Assembly: GCA_050018455.1 (NCBI GenBank) | Contig: JBEKAA010000011.1 | Coordinates: 24,001-88,000 of the forward strand | Direction of reading: 5' to 3' | DNA from: RBG-13-68-16 sp050018455 | GTDB taxonomy: Bacteria; Acidobacteriota; Thermoanaerobaculia; Thermoanaerobaculales; Thermoanaerobaculaceae | Length of the DNA: 64,000 nt | In this document: positions 51,748-60,572 of the stretch, in pieces | How positions within the stretch are numbered: the first letter of the stretch is position 1 | Layout: each line of letters starts with the position of its first letter | Position numbers and translations under genes: made by a program | Notes under the pieces: model-generated | The model's database searches: none | Told to the model about the DNA's origin: nothing | The model's input: only the letters and a program-made list of their open reading frames with translations

Positions 51748-53151
51748 ATGATGGCGCATTGGTCTTCGCAGCGGTTCGTTCACCGTTTGCTGCCGGTATG
51801 CGTGCCCTGGCTCGCGGTCATCTTCGCCCTGACCGCGCAGCCTGCCCGCGGGATACCTGCGTTCGCACGCAAGTACGGCACGAGTTGCCTGACGTGTCAC
51901 ACCATCTACCCCAAGCTCAACCCGTTCGGCGAAGCGTTCCGGCGCAACGGCTACCGCTTTCCGGGTGTGGACAGCGACGCCGTAAAGCACGAGACGATCG
52001 CGCTCGGGCAGGACGCCGCCAAGAAACAGTTCCCGAACTCGGTGTGGCCCGGCGCGGTGCCCGCCTCCATCCCGATCGCACTCGGGTTCGACGGCCAGGC
52101 GGTGTTCCACCCCAAGGCGAGCGCGGGCGGCACGCAGGCCGACAACGGCGCCAAGGTCAACCTCACTGACCTCGTCGGCGAGGCGCACGTCTGGGCCGGC
52201 GGCTCCTTCGACGACCAGATCACGTTCTTCGGCCAGGTGACCACCGATGACACGGGGACGTCGATCGAGCAGGCCTCCGTGCACTTCAACGACCTGTTGT
52301 TCGGCAAGCACTATTTCAACGTGGCGGTGGGCAAGGACGTGCCGACGATCTCGAGCTTCGGTTCGCACTCGTCGTACCTGGCGGATACGCTCTTGCCGGC
52401 GTTGTCCACCACCGCCCTCTACGGAGCCACCAGCGAGTCGTGGAACGTCACCAACGAGTACAACGAGATCGAGGTCACCGGCACGGTCGGAGGCCGCCTC
52501 GACTACTCGGTCGGCGTCAACGCTGGCTCGAACATCAACGTCCAGAACCCCAACGACTTCTACGCCCACCTCGGCTACAAGTTTGGCGGGATGCCGCTCG
52601 ACGCCGAGGCCTCCAGCGCTCCTCCCGACCCGATGAAGCCGTGGGCGGAGCGCTCGGTGACGCTCGACGGGTTCTACTACCGCTCGATCTCGCAGTTCAC
52701 TGCCGCCGACGGCAGCAGCCTCTCCGATGGTGCCAAGACGTACGGCGGCGCGATCCGCGCGCAATTGGATTCCTGGGAACTGAACACGGGCTTGTACAAG
52801 GAACAACACGATGCGGTCATGGTCGGTGCGACCGGGGTCGACGCGACGGCGCAGTACAACGAACTCTCCTGGGTCGCGTACCCGTGGCTGGTGCCCGCGG
52901 TGCGCCTGGAGTACCTGCGCCTTCGCCCCGACGTCGGTCCCGAGGTGACAGACGCGCGATGGATCCTCGGCGCCGCGATCCTGGCGCGGCCAAACCTCAA
53001 GTTCACAGTGACCGGATGGATCGAATCGGCCAGCGGTGCCCCGCCGGGCGGGTGGGGTCCGGCGGGCGGGTTCGCAATTCCCGCCACGCCGACCGGTTCG
53101 GTGGGGCGAGAGATCGAAGCAATCACGGTGGGGATGGCCTTCGCGTTCTGA
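51748..53151 (+). CDS. Outer-membrane cytochrome-porin with one N-terminal heme (Cyc2-like architecture)
   Basis: A 467-residue exported protein. Signal peptide about 10-34, then a short heme segment: IPAFARKYGTSCLTCHTIYP, with CxxCH at 47-51, and LNPFGEAFRRNGYRFPG. The remaining ~400 residues alternate short amphipathic strands and turns, e.g. KHYFNVAVGKDVPTISSFGS and RLDYSVGVNAGSN, and end in ITVGMAFAF with terminal Phe, like a 16-strand-scale porin. This one-heme-plus-barrel plan and the FAR..G..C..CH...P.L.PFG.xF..NGY pattern match the layout of the iron-oxidising Cyc2 proteins, though many uncharacterised relatives share it. The ATG at 51748 follows GGGGGGAAAC. A cupredoxin and ACIII genes follow. 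Confidence 0.8.
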   Translation: MMAHWSSQRFVHRLLPVCVPWLAVIFALTAQPARGIPAFARKYGTSCLTCHTIYPKLNPFGEAFRRNGYRFPGVDSDAVKHETIALGQDAAKKQFPNSVWPGAVPASIPIALGFDGQAVFHPKASAGGTQADNGAKVNLTDLVGEAHVWAGGSFDDQITFFGQVTTDDTGTSIEQASVHFNDLLFGKHYFNVAVGKDVPTISSFGSHSSYLADTLLPALSTTALYGATSESWNVTNEYNEIEVTGTVGGRLDYSVGVNAGSNINVQNPNDFYAHLGYKFGGMPLDAEASSAPPDPMKPWAERSVTLDGFYYRSISQFTAADGSSLSDGAKTYGGAIRAQLDSWELNTGLYKEQHDAVMVGATGVDATAQYNELSWVAYPWLVPAVRLEYLRLRPDVGPEVTDARWILGAAILARPNLKFTVTGWIESASGAPPGGWGPAGGFAIPATPTGSVGREIEAITVGMAFAF

Positions 53152-53179
53152 CGCGACAGGCCCAGAAGGGAGATGATCG

Positions 53180-53803
53180 GTGAGATTCCACACAACGCGG
53201 TTCCAGGCGTCGGTTGTCCAAACCGTGCGCGCGGTTTTCGTCACGGCAGGTGTCGTCGCGGGGCTTTCCGGCATGGCGTTCGCGGCCGGCGGCACGGTAA
53301 GCGGGAAGGTGGATGCGACGCCCGCGAAGTACCTGGAAGAGACCGTGGTCTACCTCAAGGAAGTCCCGGGGAAACACGCCCCCGGTACCGAAAACATGGA
53401 CCAGAAAGGGATGAAGTTCATCCCCCATATCCTCACGGTTACCCTGGGAGACAGCGTCGATTTCCTCAACCACGATTCCGTGGCGCACAACGTCTACTCG
53501 CCCGACAACGAGACGTACAACCTCGGTTCGTTCAAGCCCGAGGAAAAGCGCAGTTACACCTTCAAGACCGCCGGGATGTATACACAGCTCTGCAGCATCC
53601 ACCCGGAGATGTTGGGGTTCATATTCGTCGGGCAGAATCCCTACTCGGCGGTTGTGGACAAGGAGGGAAGCTTTACGATCAAGGATGTTCCGGCGGGAAG
53701 CTACACGATCGCCGTGTGGAATTCGCACCTCAAGGCGGCTGACAAGAAGGTCACGGTCGCCGAAGGCCAGAGCGCCGAAGTGAGCTTTTCGCTGCACCGC
53801 TGA
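53180..53803 (+). CDS. Periplasmic cupredoxin with C-terminal beta-sandwich
   Basis: A 207-residue exported protein. The signal peptide ends near AFAAGG (about residue 36). The cupredoxin domain has type-1 copper ligands: the His in VAHNVYSPD, and Cys, His and Met in QLCSIHPEMLG (C-x2-H-x2-M). A second small domain at 150-207 (GSFTIKDVPAGSYTIAVW) resembles carboxypeptidase-regulatory or Ig-like modules. It could ferry single electrons between the outer-membrane cytochrome-porin and the pentaheme ActA. The GTG start at 53180 follows GGGAG. It lies 28 bases after the cytochrome-porin gene and 4 before actA. Confidence 0.88.
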   Translation: MRFHTTRFQASVVQTVRAVFVTAGVVAGLSGMAFAAGGTVSGKVDATPAKYLEETVVYLKEVPGKHAPGTENMDQKGMKFIPHILTVTLGDSVDFLNHDSVAHNVYSPDNETYNLGSFKPEEKRSYTFKTAGMYTQLCSIHPEMLGFIFVGQNPYSAVVDKEGSFTIKDVPAGSYTIAVWNSHLKAADKKVTVAEGQSAEVSFSLHR

Positions 53804-53807
53804 CCGA

Positions 53808-54287
53808 ATGCGGCGATCCGCACTGACAGCCGCGGCCGTATTCGGTGCGTTTCTGTTCTCGTGTGCCCAACCGCCGCCGGAACAACCTTTGCCCTTCTCG
53901 CACCGGATCCACGCGGGCGTGAATGGCATCGGCTGCCGGATGTGCCATGCGTACGCCGAGCACAGCACCGTGGCCGGGATCCCGTCGATGGCCCGCTGCT
54001 TCGGTTGCCACAAGTTCGTGGCGCGGGACAAGCCTGACGTGCAGAAGGTGGTGCAGACCTACCAGGACGGGAAGGTCCTGGCGTGGAACCACGTCTACCG
54101 CGTCCCCGACCATGTGTTCTTCACCCACGAGCGCCACGTCGCTGCCGGCCTGCGCTGCCAGACGTGCCACGGCGAGGTTCAGCAGATGGACGTGGTGCGC
54201 CAGGTCAGCCCGCTGACGATGGGCTGGTGCGTGGACTGCCACCGGCAGCGCCGGGCGCCGACCGACTGCCTGGTGTGCCACAAGTGA
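53808..54287 (+). CDS. actA: ACIII subunit ActA, pentaheme c-type cytochrome lipoprotein
   Basis: A 159-residue protein with a lipobox (LFSC, Cys 19) and five CxxCH heme sites: 43-47 CRMCH, 64-68 CFGCH, 117-121 CQTCH, 141-145 CVDCH and 154-158 CLVCH. FSHRIHAG and FTHERHV supply likely axial histidines. ActA is the pentaheme subunit that leads electrons in or out of Alternative Complex III at the periplasmic face. It lies 6 bases before actB. The heme count and gene order fit ACIII rather than a stand-alone cytochrome c7. Confidence 0.93.
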   Translation: MRRSALTAAAVFGAFLFSCAQPPPEQPLPFSHRIHAGVNGIGCRMCHAYAEHSTVAGIPSMARCFGCHKFVARDKPDVQKVVQTYQDGKVLAWNHVYRVPDHVFFTHERHVAAGLRCQTCHGEVQQMDVVRQVSPLTMGWCVDCHRQRRAPTDCLVCHK

Positions 54288-54293
54288 GGCCGA

Positions 54294-57191
54294 ATGCCCG
54301 ACGAGCCGCGTGACGCCGTCAGCCGCCGCACGTTCTTGAAGGCCGCCGGTGCCGCTGGCGTCCTGGCGAGCTGCTCGCCGCCCGCCGGCCCACAGAAGCT
54401 TATACCGTACTTGGTGCCCCCTGAGGAGATCATCCCCGGGGTGCCCCTCCTGTACCGGTCGGTGTGTCGGGAGTGCCCGGCAGGGTGCGGCGTCACCGCC
54501 CGCACCCGCGAGGGACGGGTCGTCAAGATCGAGGGCAACCCCGACGACCCGATCGGGCGGGGCGCGCTGTGCGCCCGCGGCCAGGCGGCGCTGCAGGGTT
54601 TGTACGCTCTGGACCGCTTCAAGGGGCCGATGCGCCGTGGGGCTGGTGGTGCGCTCGAGAGCCTCGGCTGGGACGACGCGATGGCCGCCCTCGCGGCCGC
54701 GCTCGGGCCGGCGATGGCCAAACCTTCGGCCCCCGGTGTGCGGATGCTGACGCGGCCCGAGCCGGGTGGGACGGGGGTGCTGCAGCGGGAGTTCATGGCG
54801 AAGCTTGGCGCCACACCGCAGCAACGCCTGGTGCTGGATCCGTTCGACCTCGCGCCGCTGCGCGAGGCGGGAGGGATCCTGTTCGACCGCGCCGAGCTGC
54901 CCGCATTCGACCTCAAGGGGGCGCGCACGGTCGTCTCGTTCGGCGCGGACTTCGTCGAGACCTGGCTCTCGCCGGTTGAGCTGGCGCGCGACTTCGCCGG
55001 TGGCCGGGGCCGGGTCGGGGAGGAGCGGACCCGCCTGGTGTGGATCGGGCCGCGCCTGTGCCTGACCGGAGTGAGCGCCGACGACTGGCTGCAGGTGCGG
55101 TCGGGCAGCGAGCTGTGGGTCGCGCTCGGGCTCCTGCGCTGGATCTGCGACCCGGCGAACGGCGTTTCCGGTCTCGCGGGGGAGGCCGCCTCGCTGTTCC
55201 GCGCGCTGGCCGCGTTCGACGTCGACGCTGCGGCCAGGGAGAGCGGCGTCGCGCCGCCTGCGATCGCGAGGCTCGCCGGCGAGCTGGCTCGCCGCCGCCC
55301 GTCCGCCGCGCTGGGCCCCGGTGTTCTCAGCGCTAGCACGCACGCAACGGAGCTGGCCGTTGCGATCCAGCTCATCAACTGGGTGCTCGGCAACGTGGGC
55401 AGCACCGTGCTGTACGGGCTCGACCCGGTGGCCGACGCGCCGTCGCCGTTGCCTGCACTCAAGGCCCTGCTCGACGACATGAGCGGCGGGCGGGTGGCTG
55501 TGTTGCTCGTCCACCACGCCGATCCGGCGGGCGCGCTGCCTCTGGCGCTCAGGGGCGCCGAGGCGGTCGGGCGCGTGCCGTTCGTGGTGAGCTTCTCAGA
55601 CCGGCCGGATGCGACGACGCAGCACGCCGACCTGATCCTTCCGGACACCCACCCGCTGGAGTCCTTCGACGTCATCTCGCCGCGGCGCGGCGTCGTCGCA
55701 CTATCGCAGCCGGTCATGACGCCGCTGGCGGACAACCGCAGCGCCTCCCAGGTGCTGATCGAAGTGGCGGCGAAGTTGCCGGCGCCGGCGGGCCGATTGC
55801 CGTACGACGATGCCTACGCGTTCTTTCAGCAGCGCACCGCCAAGCTGTTTCCCGACCTCTCGGGCGATCAGCTCGCCGAAGCGCAGCGGGTCGCCCAGCA
55901 ACGTGGCGGCGTCTTCGCCGCTGTCAAGCCGGAACGCGTCGCGCTGCGGACTCCCGATCCCGCCCTCTTCGCAGGCCCGCCTCCTGTTGCGCCGGAGGCG
56001 GGGAGTCTCGACCTGGTGATCTTCCCGACCGCGCTCCGCAACGAGCCGAGAGGCGAGGGTATCCCCTGGCTGCGCGAGGTGCCTGACGTTCTCAGCTCCG
56101 TCTCGTGGAGCGCCTGGGCCGAGCTCGCCCCGGCCACCGCGGCTCGCCTGGGAATCCGCGACGGCGATGTCGTGGCGCTTACCACGCCTGTGGGCACGAT
56201 CGAGCTGTCGGTGTGCACCTACCCAGGCCTGCGCGGAGGCGCGGTCGCCGTTCCGATGGGCGGGAGCGAACCGCTGGCGCTGCTGGCGGCCGCGGCGGAC
56301 GCGAGGTCCGGAGCAATGGTGTGGCAGTCGGGGCGCGCGACGGTGCGGCGGACCGGACGTCGCGCGGACCTGCCGCGCTTCCAGGGGACGCCGAACCAGC
56401 AGGGGCGCGCGATCGTGCACACGGTGTCGGCCGCGGCGCCGGCCGTGCCGAAACCGGCGGAGCCGGGCAGGATGGTCCCCTTGCCGTCGTTCCCGGAGCA
56501 CCGCTGGGCGATAGCCATCGACATGGACCGGTGCACCGGCTGCCAGGCGTGCGTGGTCGCGTGCTACGCGGAGAACAACGTCCCGGTGATGGGCGCCGAA
56601 GCGATGATACGAGGCCGGAACATGGGGTGGCTGCGCATCGAGTCTTTCGTGGAGGCAAGCGGCGGCAAGCCGCGCGTGGACCTCCTCCCGATGATGTGCC
56701 AGCAGTGCGGCAACGCGCCGTGCGAGCCCGTGTGCCCCGTCTACGCCACCTACACCAACGAGGAGGGGCTGAACGCACAGGTCTACAACCGCTGCGTCGG
56801 CACGCGCTACTGCTCGAACAACTGCCCGTACAAGGTGCGGGTGTTCAACTGGGCCGAGCCGTCCTTCCCCGCGCCGCTCAACATGCAGCTGAACCCGGAC
56901 GTCACCGTGCGCTCGAAGGGCGTGATGGAGAAGTGCACCTTCTGCGTGCAACGGATCCGCGCGGCGGAAAACACGGCGAGGGACGAGGGTCGGGCGGTCC
57001 GGGACGGTGAGATCGTCCCGGCCTGCGCCCAGACCTGCCCGGCGCAGGCAATCGTCTTCGGCGACGCCGACGATCCGCGGTCGGCGGTTTCCGCGCTGCA
57101 GTGCGACGCACGCGGGTACCACGTGCTCGAAGAGCTCAACACTAGGCCGGCCATCACGTACCTCGCGCGGGTCAAGGACGGGGAGCGATGA
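54294..57191 (+). CDS. actB: ACIII subunit ActB, fused molybdopterin-like and Fe-S protein
   Basis: A 965-residue protein. A twin-arginine signal (SRRTFLKAAG) is followed by LASC at residue 27, a possible lipobox. The N-terminal ~700 residues follow the molybdopterin-oxidoreductase fold, with CRECPAGCGV and a fourth Cys at 93 in GALCARGQ. In characterised ACIII this part holds no molybdenum. The C-terminal ~240 residues are a ferredoxin-like domain with four cysteine groups: CTGCQACVVAC, CQQCGNAPCEPVCP, CVGTRYCSNNCP and CTFCVQRI. It relays electrons inside the complex. The stop overlaps actC (ATGA). Confidence 0.94.
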   Translation: MPDEPRDAVSRRTFLKAAGAAGVLASCSPPAGPQKLIPYLVPPEEIIPGVPLLYRSVCRECPAGCGVTARTREGRVVKIEGNPDDPIGRGALCARGQAALQGLYALDRFKGPMRRGAGGALESLGWDDAMAALAAALGPAMAKPSAPGVRMLTRPEPGGTGVLQREFMAKLGATPQQRLVLDPFDLAPLREAGGILFDRAELPAFDLKGARTVVSFGADFVETWLSPVELARDFAGGRGRVGEERTRLVWIGPRLCLTGVSADDWLQVRSGSELWVALGLLRWICDPANGVSGLAGEAASLFRALAAFDVDAAARESGVAPPAIARLAGELARRRPSAALGPGVLSASTHATELAVAIQLINWVLGNVGSTVLYGLDPVADAPSPLPALKALLDDMSGGRVAVLLVHHADPAGALPLALRGAEAVGRVPFVVSFSDRPDATTQHADLILPDTHPLESFDVISPRRGVVALSQPVMTPLADNRSASQVLIEVAAKLPAPAGRLPYDDAYAFFQQRTAKLFPDLSGDQLAEAQRVAQQRGGVFAAVKPERVALRTPDPALFAGPPPVAPEAGSLDLVIFPTALRNEPRGEGIPWLREVPDVLSSVSWSAWAELAPATAARLGIRDGDVVALTTPVGTIELSVCTYPGLRGGAVAVPMGGSEPLALLAAAADARSGAMVWQSGRATVRRTGRRADLPRFQGTPNQQGRAIVHTVSAAAPAVPKPAEPGRMVPLPSFPEHRWAIAIDMDRCTGCQACVVACYAENNVPVMGAEAMIRGRNMGWLRIESFVEASGGKPRVDLLPMMCQQCGNAPCEPVCPVYATYTNEEGLNAQVYNRCVGTRYCSNNCPYKVRVFNWAEPSFPAPLNMQLNPDVTVRSKGVMEKCTFCVQRIRAAENTARDEGRAVRDGEIVPACAQTCPAQAIVFGDADDPRSAVSALQCDARGYHVLEELNTRPAITYLARVKDGER

Positions 57192-58513
57192 GCGCCGCGG
57201 CGTCTGCAGCCCAGGGGATCCAGGCGAAGGTCCTCGCCACGCAGGGCCGGCCGCGAGCGGGCCACCTGCTCCTGATCGTGGTGGCCGGCGCCGCGGCGGC
57301 TCTCGGTGCGTGGGCCGAGTGGATCCAGATCCGCGACGGCCTGCGGGTCTCGGGCCTCAACCGCCCGGTCGGGTGGGCGATCTACATCACGGACTTCGTG
57401 TTCTGGGTCGGGATCGCGCACTCGGGCACGCTCATCAGCGCCGTGCTGTTCCTGCTGCGGGCGCGGTTCCGCACCGCGATCTACCGCGTGGCGGAGGCCA
57501 TGACCGTTTTCGGCGTCATGACGGCGGGCCTTTTCCCGGTGGTCCACCTGGGCCGGCCGTGGTTCGCCTACTGGCTGTTCCCGCTGCCCAACCAGCGGCA
57601 CCTCTGGGTCAACTTCCGCTCGCCCCTGATGTGGGACGTGTTCGCGGTCTCCACCTACTTCATCGTCAGCGCGATCTTCCTGGTGGTCGGGATCGTGCCC
57701 GACGCCGCCGCGCTGCGCGACGCGAGTCGTGGCTGGCGGCGCCGGTTCTACGGGGTTTTCGCCGCCGGTTGGCGGGGCACCGATGAGGAGTGGCGCCACT
57801 ACGCCCGCGCCTACCTATACTTCGCGGCGTTCGCGACGCCGCTGGTGTTCTCGGTGCACAGCGTCGTGTCGTGGGACTTCGCCGTCTCGATCCTTCCGGG
57901 CTGGCACTCGACGATCTTTCCCCCGTACTTCGTCGCCGGGGCGATCTTCTCGGGGATCGCCATGGTCGTCACGCTCCTGGTGCCGCTCCGCAAGGTCCTG
58001 CACCTGGAAGAGCTCATCACCTCGTGGCACCTCGACATGACCTCCCGCATGATCCTCCTGACCTCGCTCATCGTGACGTACTCGTACCTGATCGAGGCGG
58101 TGATGGCGTTCCGGGCCGGGCCCGGCACGGAACTCTCGATCCTGGCCTACCGCGCGACGGGCCCGTTCGCGCCGCTGTTCTGGACGATGGTTGGCTGCAA
58201 CTGCGTCTTTCCCCTTTTCCTCATGGGGTCGAGGGTCAGGACCAGCCCGGCGGCGCTCCTTTGCATCTGCATCCTGGTCAACGTCGGGATGTGGCTCGAG
58301 CGGTTCATCATCATCGTCACGTCGCTCTCGCACGACCGGATCCCTTTCGACTGGTGGGGCATCTACCGTCCTACGATCGTGGAGGCGGGAATCACGCTCG
58401 GGTCGTTCGGCTGGTTCTTCTTCTGGTTCCTGATCTTCGTGAAGCTGCTGCCGGCGGTTTCGATCTCAGAGATGAAGGAGGAGGTCGCGCACGAGGTGGG
58501 TCATGCAGCCTGA
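57188..58513 (+). CDS. actC: ACIII subunit ActC, NrfD-like quinol-site membrane protein
   Basis: A 441-residue polytopic protein of the NrfD/PsrC family with about ten transmembrane helices. Recognisable parts are GWAIYITDFVFWVGIAHSGT, GRPWFAYWLFPLPNQRHLWV, NFRSPLMWDVFAVSTYF and SVHSVVSWDFAVSILPGWH. These resemble the quinol-binding bundle of ACIII. It would oxidise menaquinol or ubiquinol, possibly translocating protons. It overlaps actB by 4 bases and actD by 11. Confidence 0.95.
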   Translation: MSAAASAAQGIQAKVLATQGRPRAGHLLLIVVAGAAAALGAWAEWIQIRDGLRVSGLNRPVGWAIYITDFVFWVGIAHSGTLISAVLFLLRARFRTAIYRVAEAMTVFGVMTAGLFPVVHLGRPWFAYWLFPLPNQRHLWVNFRSPLMWDVFAVSTYFIVSAIFLVVGIVPDAAALRDASRGWRRRFYGVFAAGWRGTDEEWRHYARAYLYFAAFATPLVFSVHSVVSWDFAVSILPGWHSTIFPPYFVAGAIFSGIAMVVTLLVPLRKVLHLEELITSWHLDMTSRMILLTSLIVTYSYLIEAVMAFRAGPGTELSILAYRATGPFAPLFWTMVGCNCVFPLFLMGSRVRTSPAALLCICILVNVGMWLERFIIIVTSLSHDRIPFDWWGIYRPTIVEAGITLGSFGWFFFWFLIFVKLLPAVSISEMKEEVAHEVGHAA

Positions 58514-59006
58514 TCGCGGTGTGCTGGGCGTGTTCGCTGAGGTGACGGACGCGGCCCGAGCGGTGCGCGCCCTGCGCGAGGGGGGGCACGTGGAGATCCG
58601 GTTCGCGGCGCCCGCGCCCTTCCCGGAGCTGGTGGAGGCGCTCGGACGGCCCCGCAGCAGGCTGGACTCGGTGACGCTGTCGGGCGCGGCGCTGGGAGTT
58701 GCCGGCGGGTTCGCGCTGTGCGTCGGGACGGCGCTCGCGTGGCCCCTGATGACGGGCGGGAAGCCGATCGTCTCGATTCCTCCGTTCGTGATCATCGCCT
58801 TCGAGCTCTCCGTGCTCGTCGGCGCGTGCGTGAACCTCGGGGCGCTCGCCGTCGGCGCCGGCCGGGCGCGGCGGAGGAGGGCGGTGCCGTTCGACCCGAG
58901 GTTTTCCGCGGATCGCATCGGGGTGTTCGTGGTGGGCGGCGACCTGCCCGAGGCGGAGCGTACGCTGCGCGACGGCGGCGCGGAGGAGGTCCGGCATGTC
59001 GCGTAG
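58503..59006 (+). CDS. actD: ACIII subunit ActD, two-helix membrane protein
   Basis: A 167-residue protein. Short soluble ends flank two transmembrane helices (about 60-80: GAALGVAGGFALCVGTALAW; about 92-115: PPFVIIAFELSVLVGACVNL). DRGVLGVFAEVTDAARAVRA at the N-terminus and DRIGVFVVGGD near the C-terminus are typical of ActD (DUF3341). It packs beside ActC. The ATG start overlaps the actC stop by 11 bases and the 3' end overlaps actE by 11, so translation is tightly coupled. Confidence 0.92.
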   Translation: MQPDRGVLGVFAEVTDAARAVRALREGGHVEIRFAAPAPFPELVEALGRPRSRLDSVTLSGAALGVAGGFALCVGTALAWPLMTGGKPIVSIPPFVIIAFELSVLVGACVNLGALAVGAGRARRRRAVPFDPRFSADRIGVFVVGGDLPEAERTLRDGGAEEVRHVA

Positions 59007-59490
59007 GCTGGCTTTCGTCGCCTTGGCCCTCGGGCTGGCGGCCGGCTGTCGCAACGACTGGCGGACGGATATGTGGTACCAGCCGTCCCTGCGCCCCGAG
59101 GACGCGCCGCGTCCCGCGCCGGAGCACTCGGTGCCGCTCGGGGCCGGGCGCCTGCCGGCGGACCGGGACGACGCCGACACTCTCGCCAAACCGGTGCCCG
59201 CGACCGCGATCTCGATCGAGCACGGCAGGGCGCTGTTCGCCGGGCGGTGCGCCGCCTGCCACGGCCCGGAAGGCCACGGCGGCGGACCGGTGTCGAAGTT
59301 CTTTCCGCCCGCGCCGGACCTCGCGTACTCCACGATCCGCGCCCGCAGCGACGGCTTCATCTACGGCACGGTCACGTTCGGCGGACGCGCCATGCCCGCG
59401 CAGGCCGAGGGGCTCACGCCGCAGGACCGGTGGGACCTGGTCAACTTCGTGCGGGAGGTTCAGTCGAAGACCGCCGGGGGCGGCACGTGA
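58996..59490 (+). CDS. actE: ACIII subunit ActE, monoheme cytochrome c lipoprotein
   Basis: A 164-residue lipoprotein: the lipobox LAAGC places the lipid anchor at Cys 18. One CxxCH heme site lies at 85-89 (RCAACHGPEGHGG), and the likely sixth ligand is the Met in GGRAMPAQAEGL. The linker DMWYQPSLRPEDAPRP matches the ActE N-terminus that wraps other subunits. It carries electrons to an acceptor such as a cytochrome oxidase or soluble cytochrome. It overlaps both neighbours (11 and 4 bases). Confidence 0.93.
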   Translation: MSRRLAFVALALGLAAGCRNDWRTDMWYQPSLRPEDAPRPAPEHSVPLGAGRLPADRDDADTLAKPVPATAISIEHGRALFAGRCAACHGPEGHGGGPVSKFFPPAPDLAYSTIRARSDGFIYGTVTFGGRAMPAQAEGLTPQDRWDLVNFVREVQSKTAGGGT

Positions 59491-60572
59491 CCCCCAGTGT
59501 GATGCAGCGCTCCGCGGCGGCCCTCGGCCCGCACGCGGTCCGGCTGGCGACGGTCGCGGTCGCGATCGGGTCGGTCACCCTGGTCGGTGGGATCGCGCTC
59601 GACCGCGGGCAGGTGGCGCTCGGCGCACTCGCCGCGACGTGGCTGTTCGTTGCCGGCATCGCCGCGGGCGGCGTGGCGTTCTCGGCTGCGGTGCGTTGCT
59701 CGAAGGGGCGATGGGCGCGCGAGGTGCTGCCGGCAGTGGAGGCGACCGCGGGGTTCTTTCCGGCCGCGCTGGCGCTGCTGGCGATTCTGGTGCTCGGGGC
59801 TCGGCTCTGGATCCCCGGCGCAGCGGAGGCGAGCTGGGGCTCGTGGGCGTGGCGTTGCGTGCGCGAGCTGGGCGCGACCGCGGTGCTCTTCGCGGCGGGT
59901 AGCCGCTACCTGCACCGCGCCCGGGCGGAGGCCGTCGCTGCGCCGAGCGTGGCGGCGGTTGCGTACCTGCTGCTCTACGTGTCGGTGCTGTCGATGTGGG
60001 CGATCGACCTGGTGATGGACCTGCACGAATGGGCGCCGTCGACCGTCATCCCGCCGTTCGTTTTCATCGGTGCGCTCCTCGGGGCGATCGCGCTCGGCGC
60101 GCTGGCAGTTGCGTGTGACCCGGAGGCCGGGACACGGGTCCGCGGGGACCTGGGCAAGTTGCTTTTCGCCATGGTCATTTTCTGGGGTTACCTGGTGTGG
60201 GCGGCGTACTTGCCAGTGTGGTACGGCGGCATGCCCGACGAGACCGGTCAGCTCCTCGCCCGCTGGACCGGGGGGTGGAAGTTCGTCACGGGCGGGGTGC
60301 TCGCCGCGGTCCTCGGCTTCCCGTTCTTCTTCCTGCTGCCGGAACGCACAAAGCGCGGCCGTTTCCCGCTGGTGGTCGTCGCTTCCGCCATCCTTGCCGG
60401 TCTCCTGGGCGAGCGGTTCCTGCTCGTTCTCCCGTCCCTCGATCTGCGCGCGGAACCGCTGTCCGCGCTGATCGGTGCTGGCGTCACGATCGGAGCGCTC
60501 GGCCTGTTCGTGCTCGGCTTCGGCGCGCGCCTGCATTCGACCAGAGGTTCGGCCGCACGGCCTTCGGAGTGA
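59487..60572 (+). CDS. actF: ACIII subunit ActF, NrfD-like membrane protein
   Basis: A 361-residue protein with about ten hydrophobic helices, a smaller relative of ActC. Typical pieces are LLLYVSVLSMWAIDLVMDLH, PPFVFIGALLGAIALGALAV and KLLFAMVIFWGYLVWAAYLP followed by WYGGMPDETGQLL. The GTG start at 59487 overlaps the actE stop. It completes an actA-F set; no actG and no coxABC genes follow, and the next gene lies 490 bases away on the other strand. Confidence 0.92.
   Translation: MTPSVMQRSAAALGPHAVRLATVAVAIGSVTLVGGIALDRGQVALGALAATWLFVAGIAAGGVAFSAAVRCSKGRWAREVLPAVEATAGFFPAALALLAILVLGARLWIPGAAEASWGSWAWRCVRELGATAVLFAAGSRYLHRARAEAVAAPSVAAVAYLLLYVSVLSMWAIDLVMDLHEWAPSTVIPPFVFIGALLGAIALGALAVACDPEAGTRVRGDLGKLLFAMVIFWGYLVWAAYLPVWYGGMPDETGQLLARWTGGWKFVTGGVLAAVLGFPFFFLLPERTKRGRFPLVVVASAILAGLLGERFLLVLPSLDLRAEPLSALIGAGVTIGALGLFVLGFGARLHSTRGSAARPSE

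Noticed and set aside
51229..53295. A 688-residue minus-strand frame across the cytochrome-porin
   Set aside because: It is antisense to two genes with clear heme or zinc motifs; no start signal or domain supports it.
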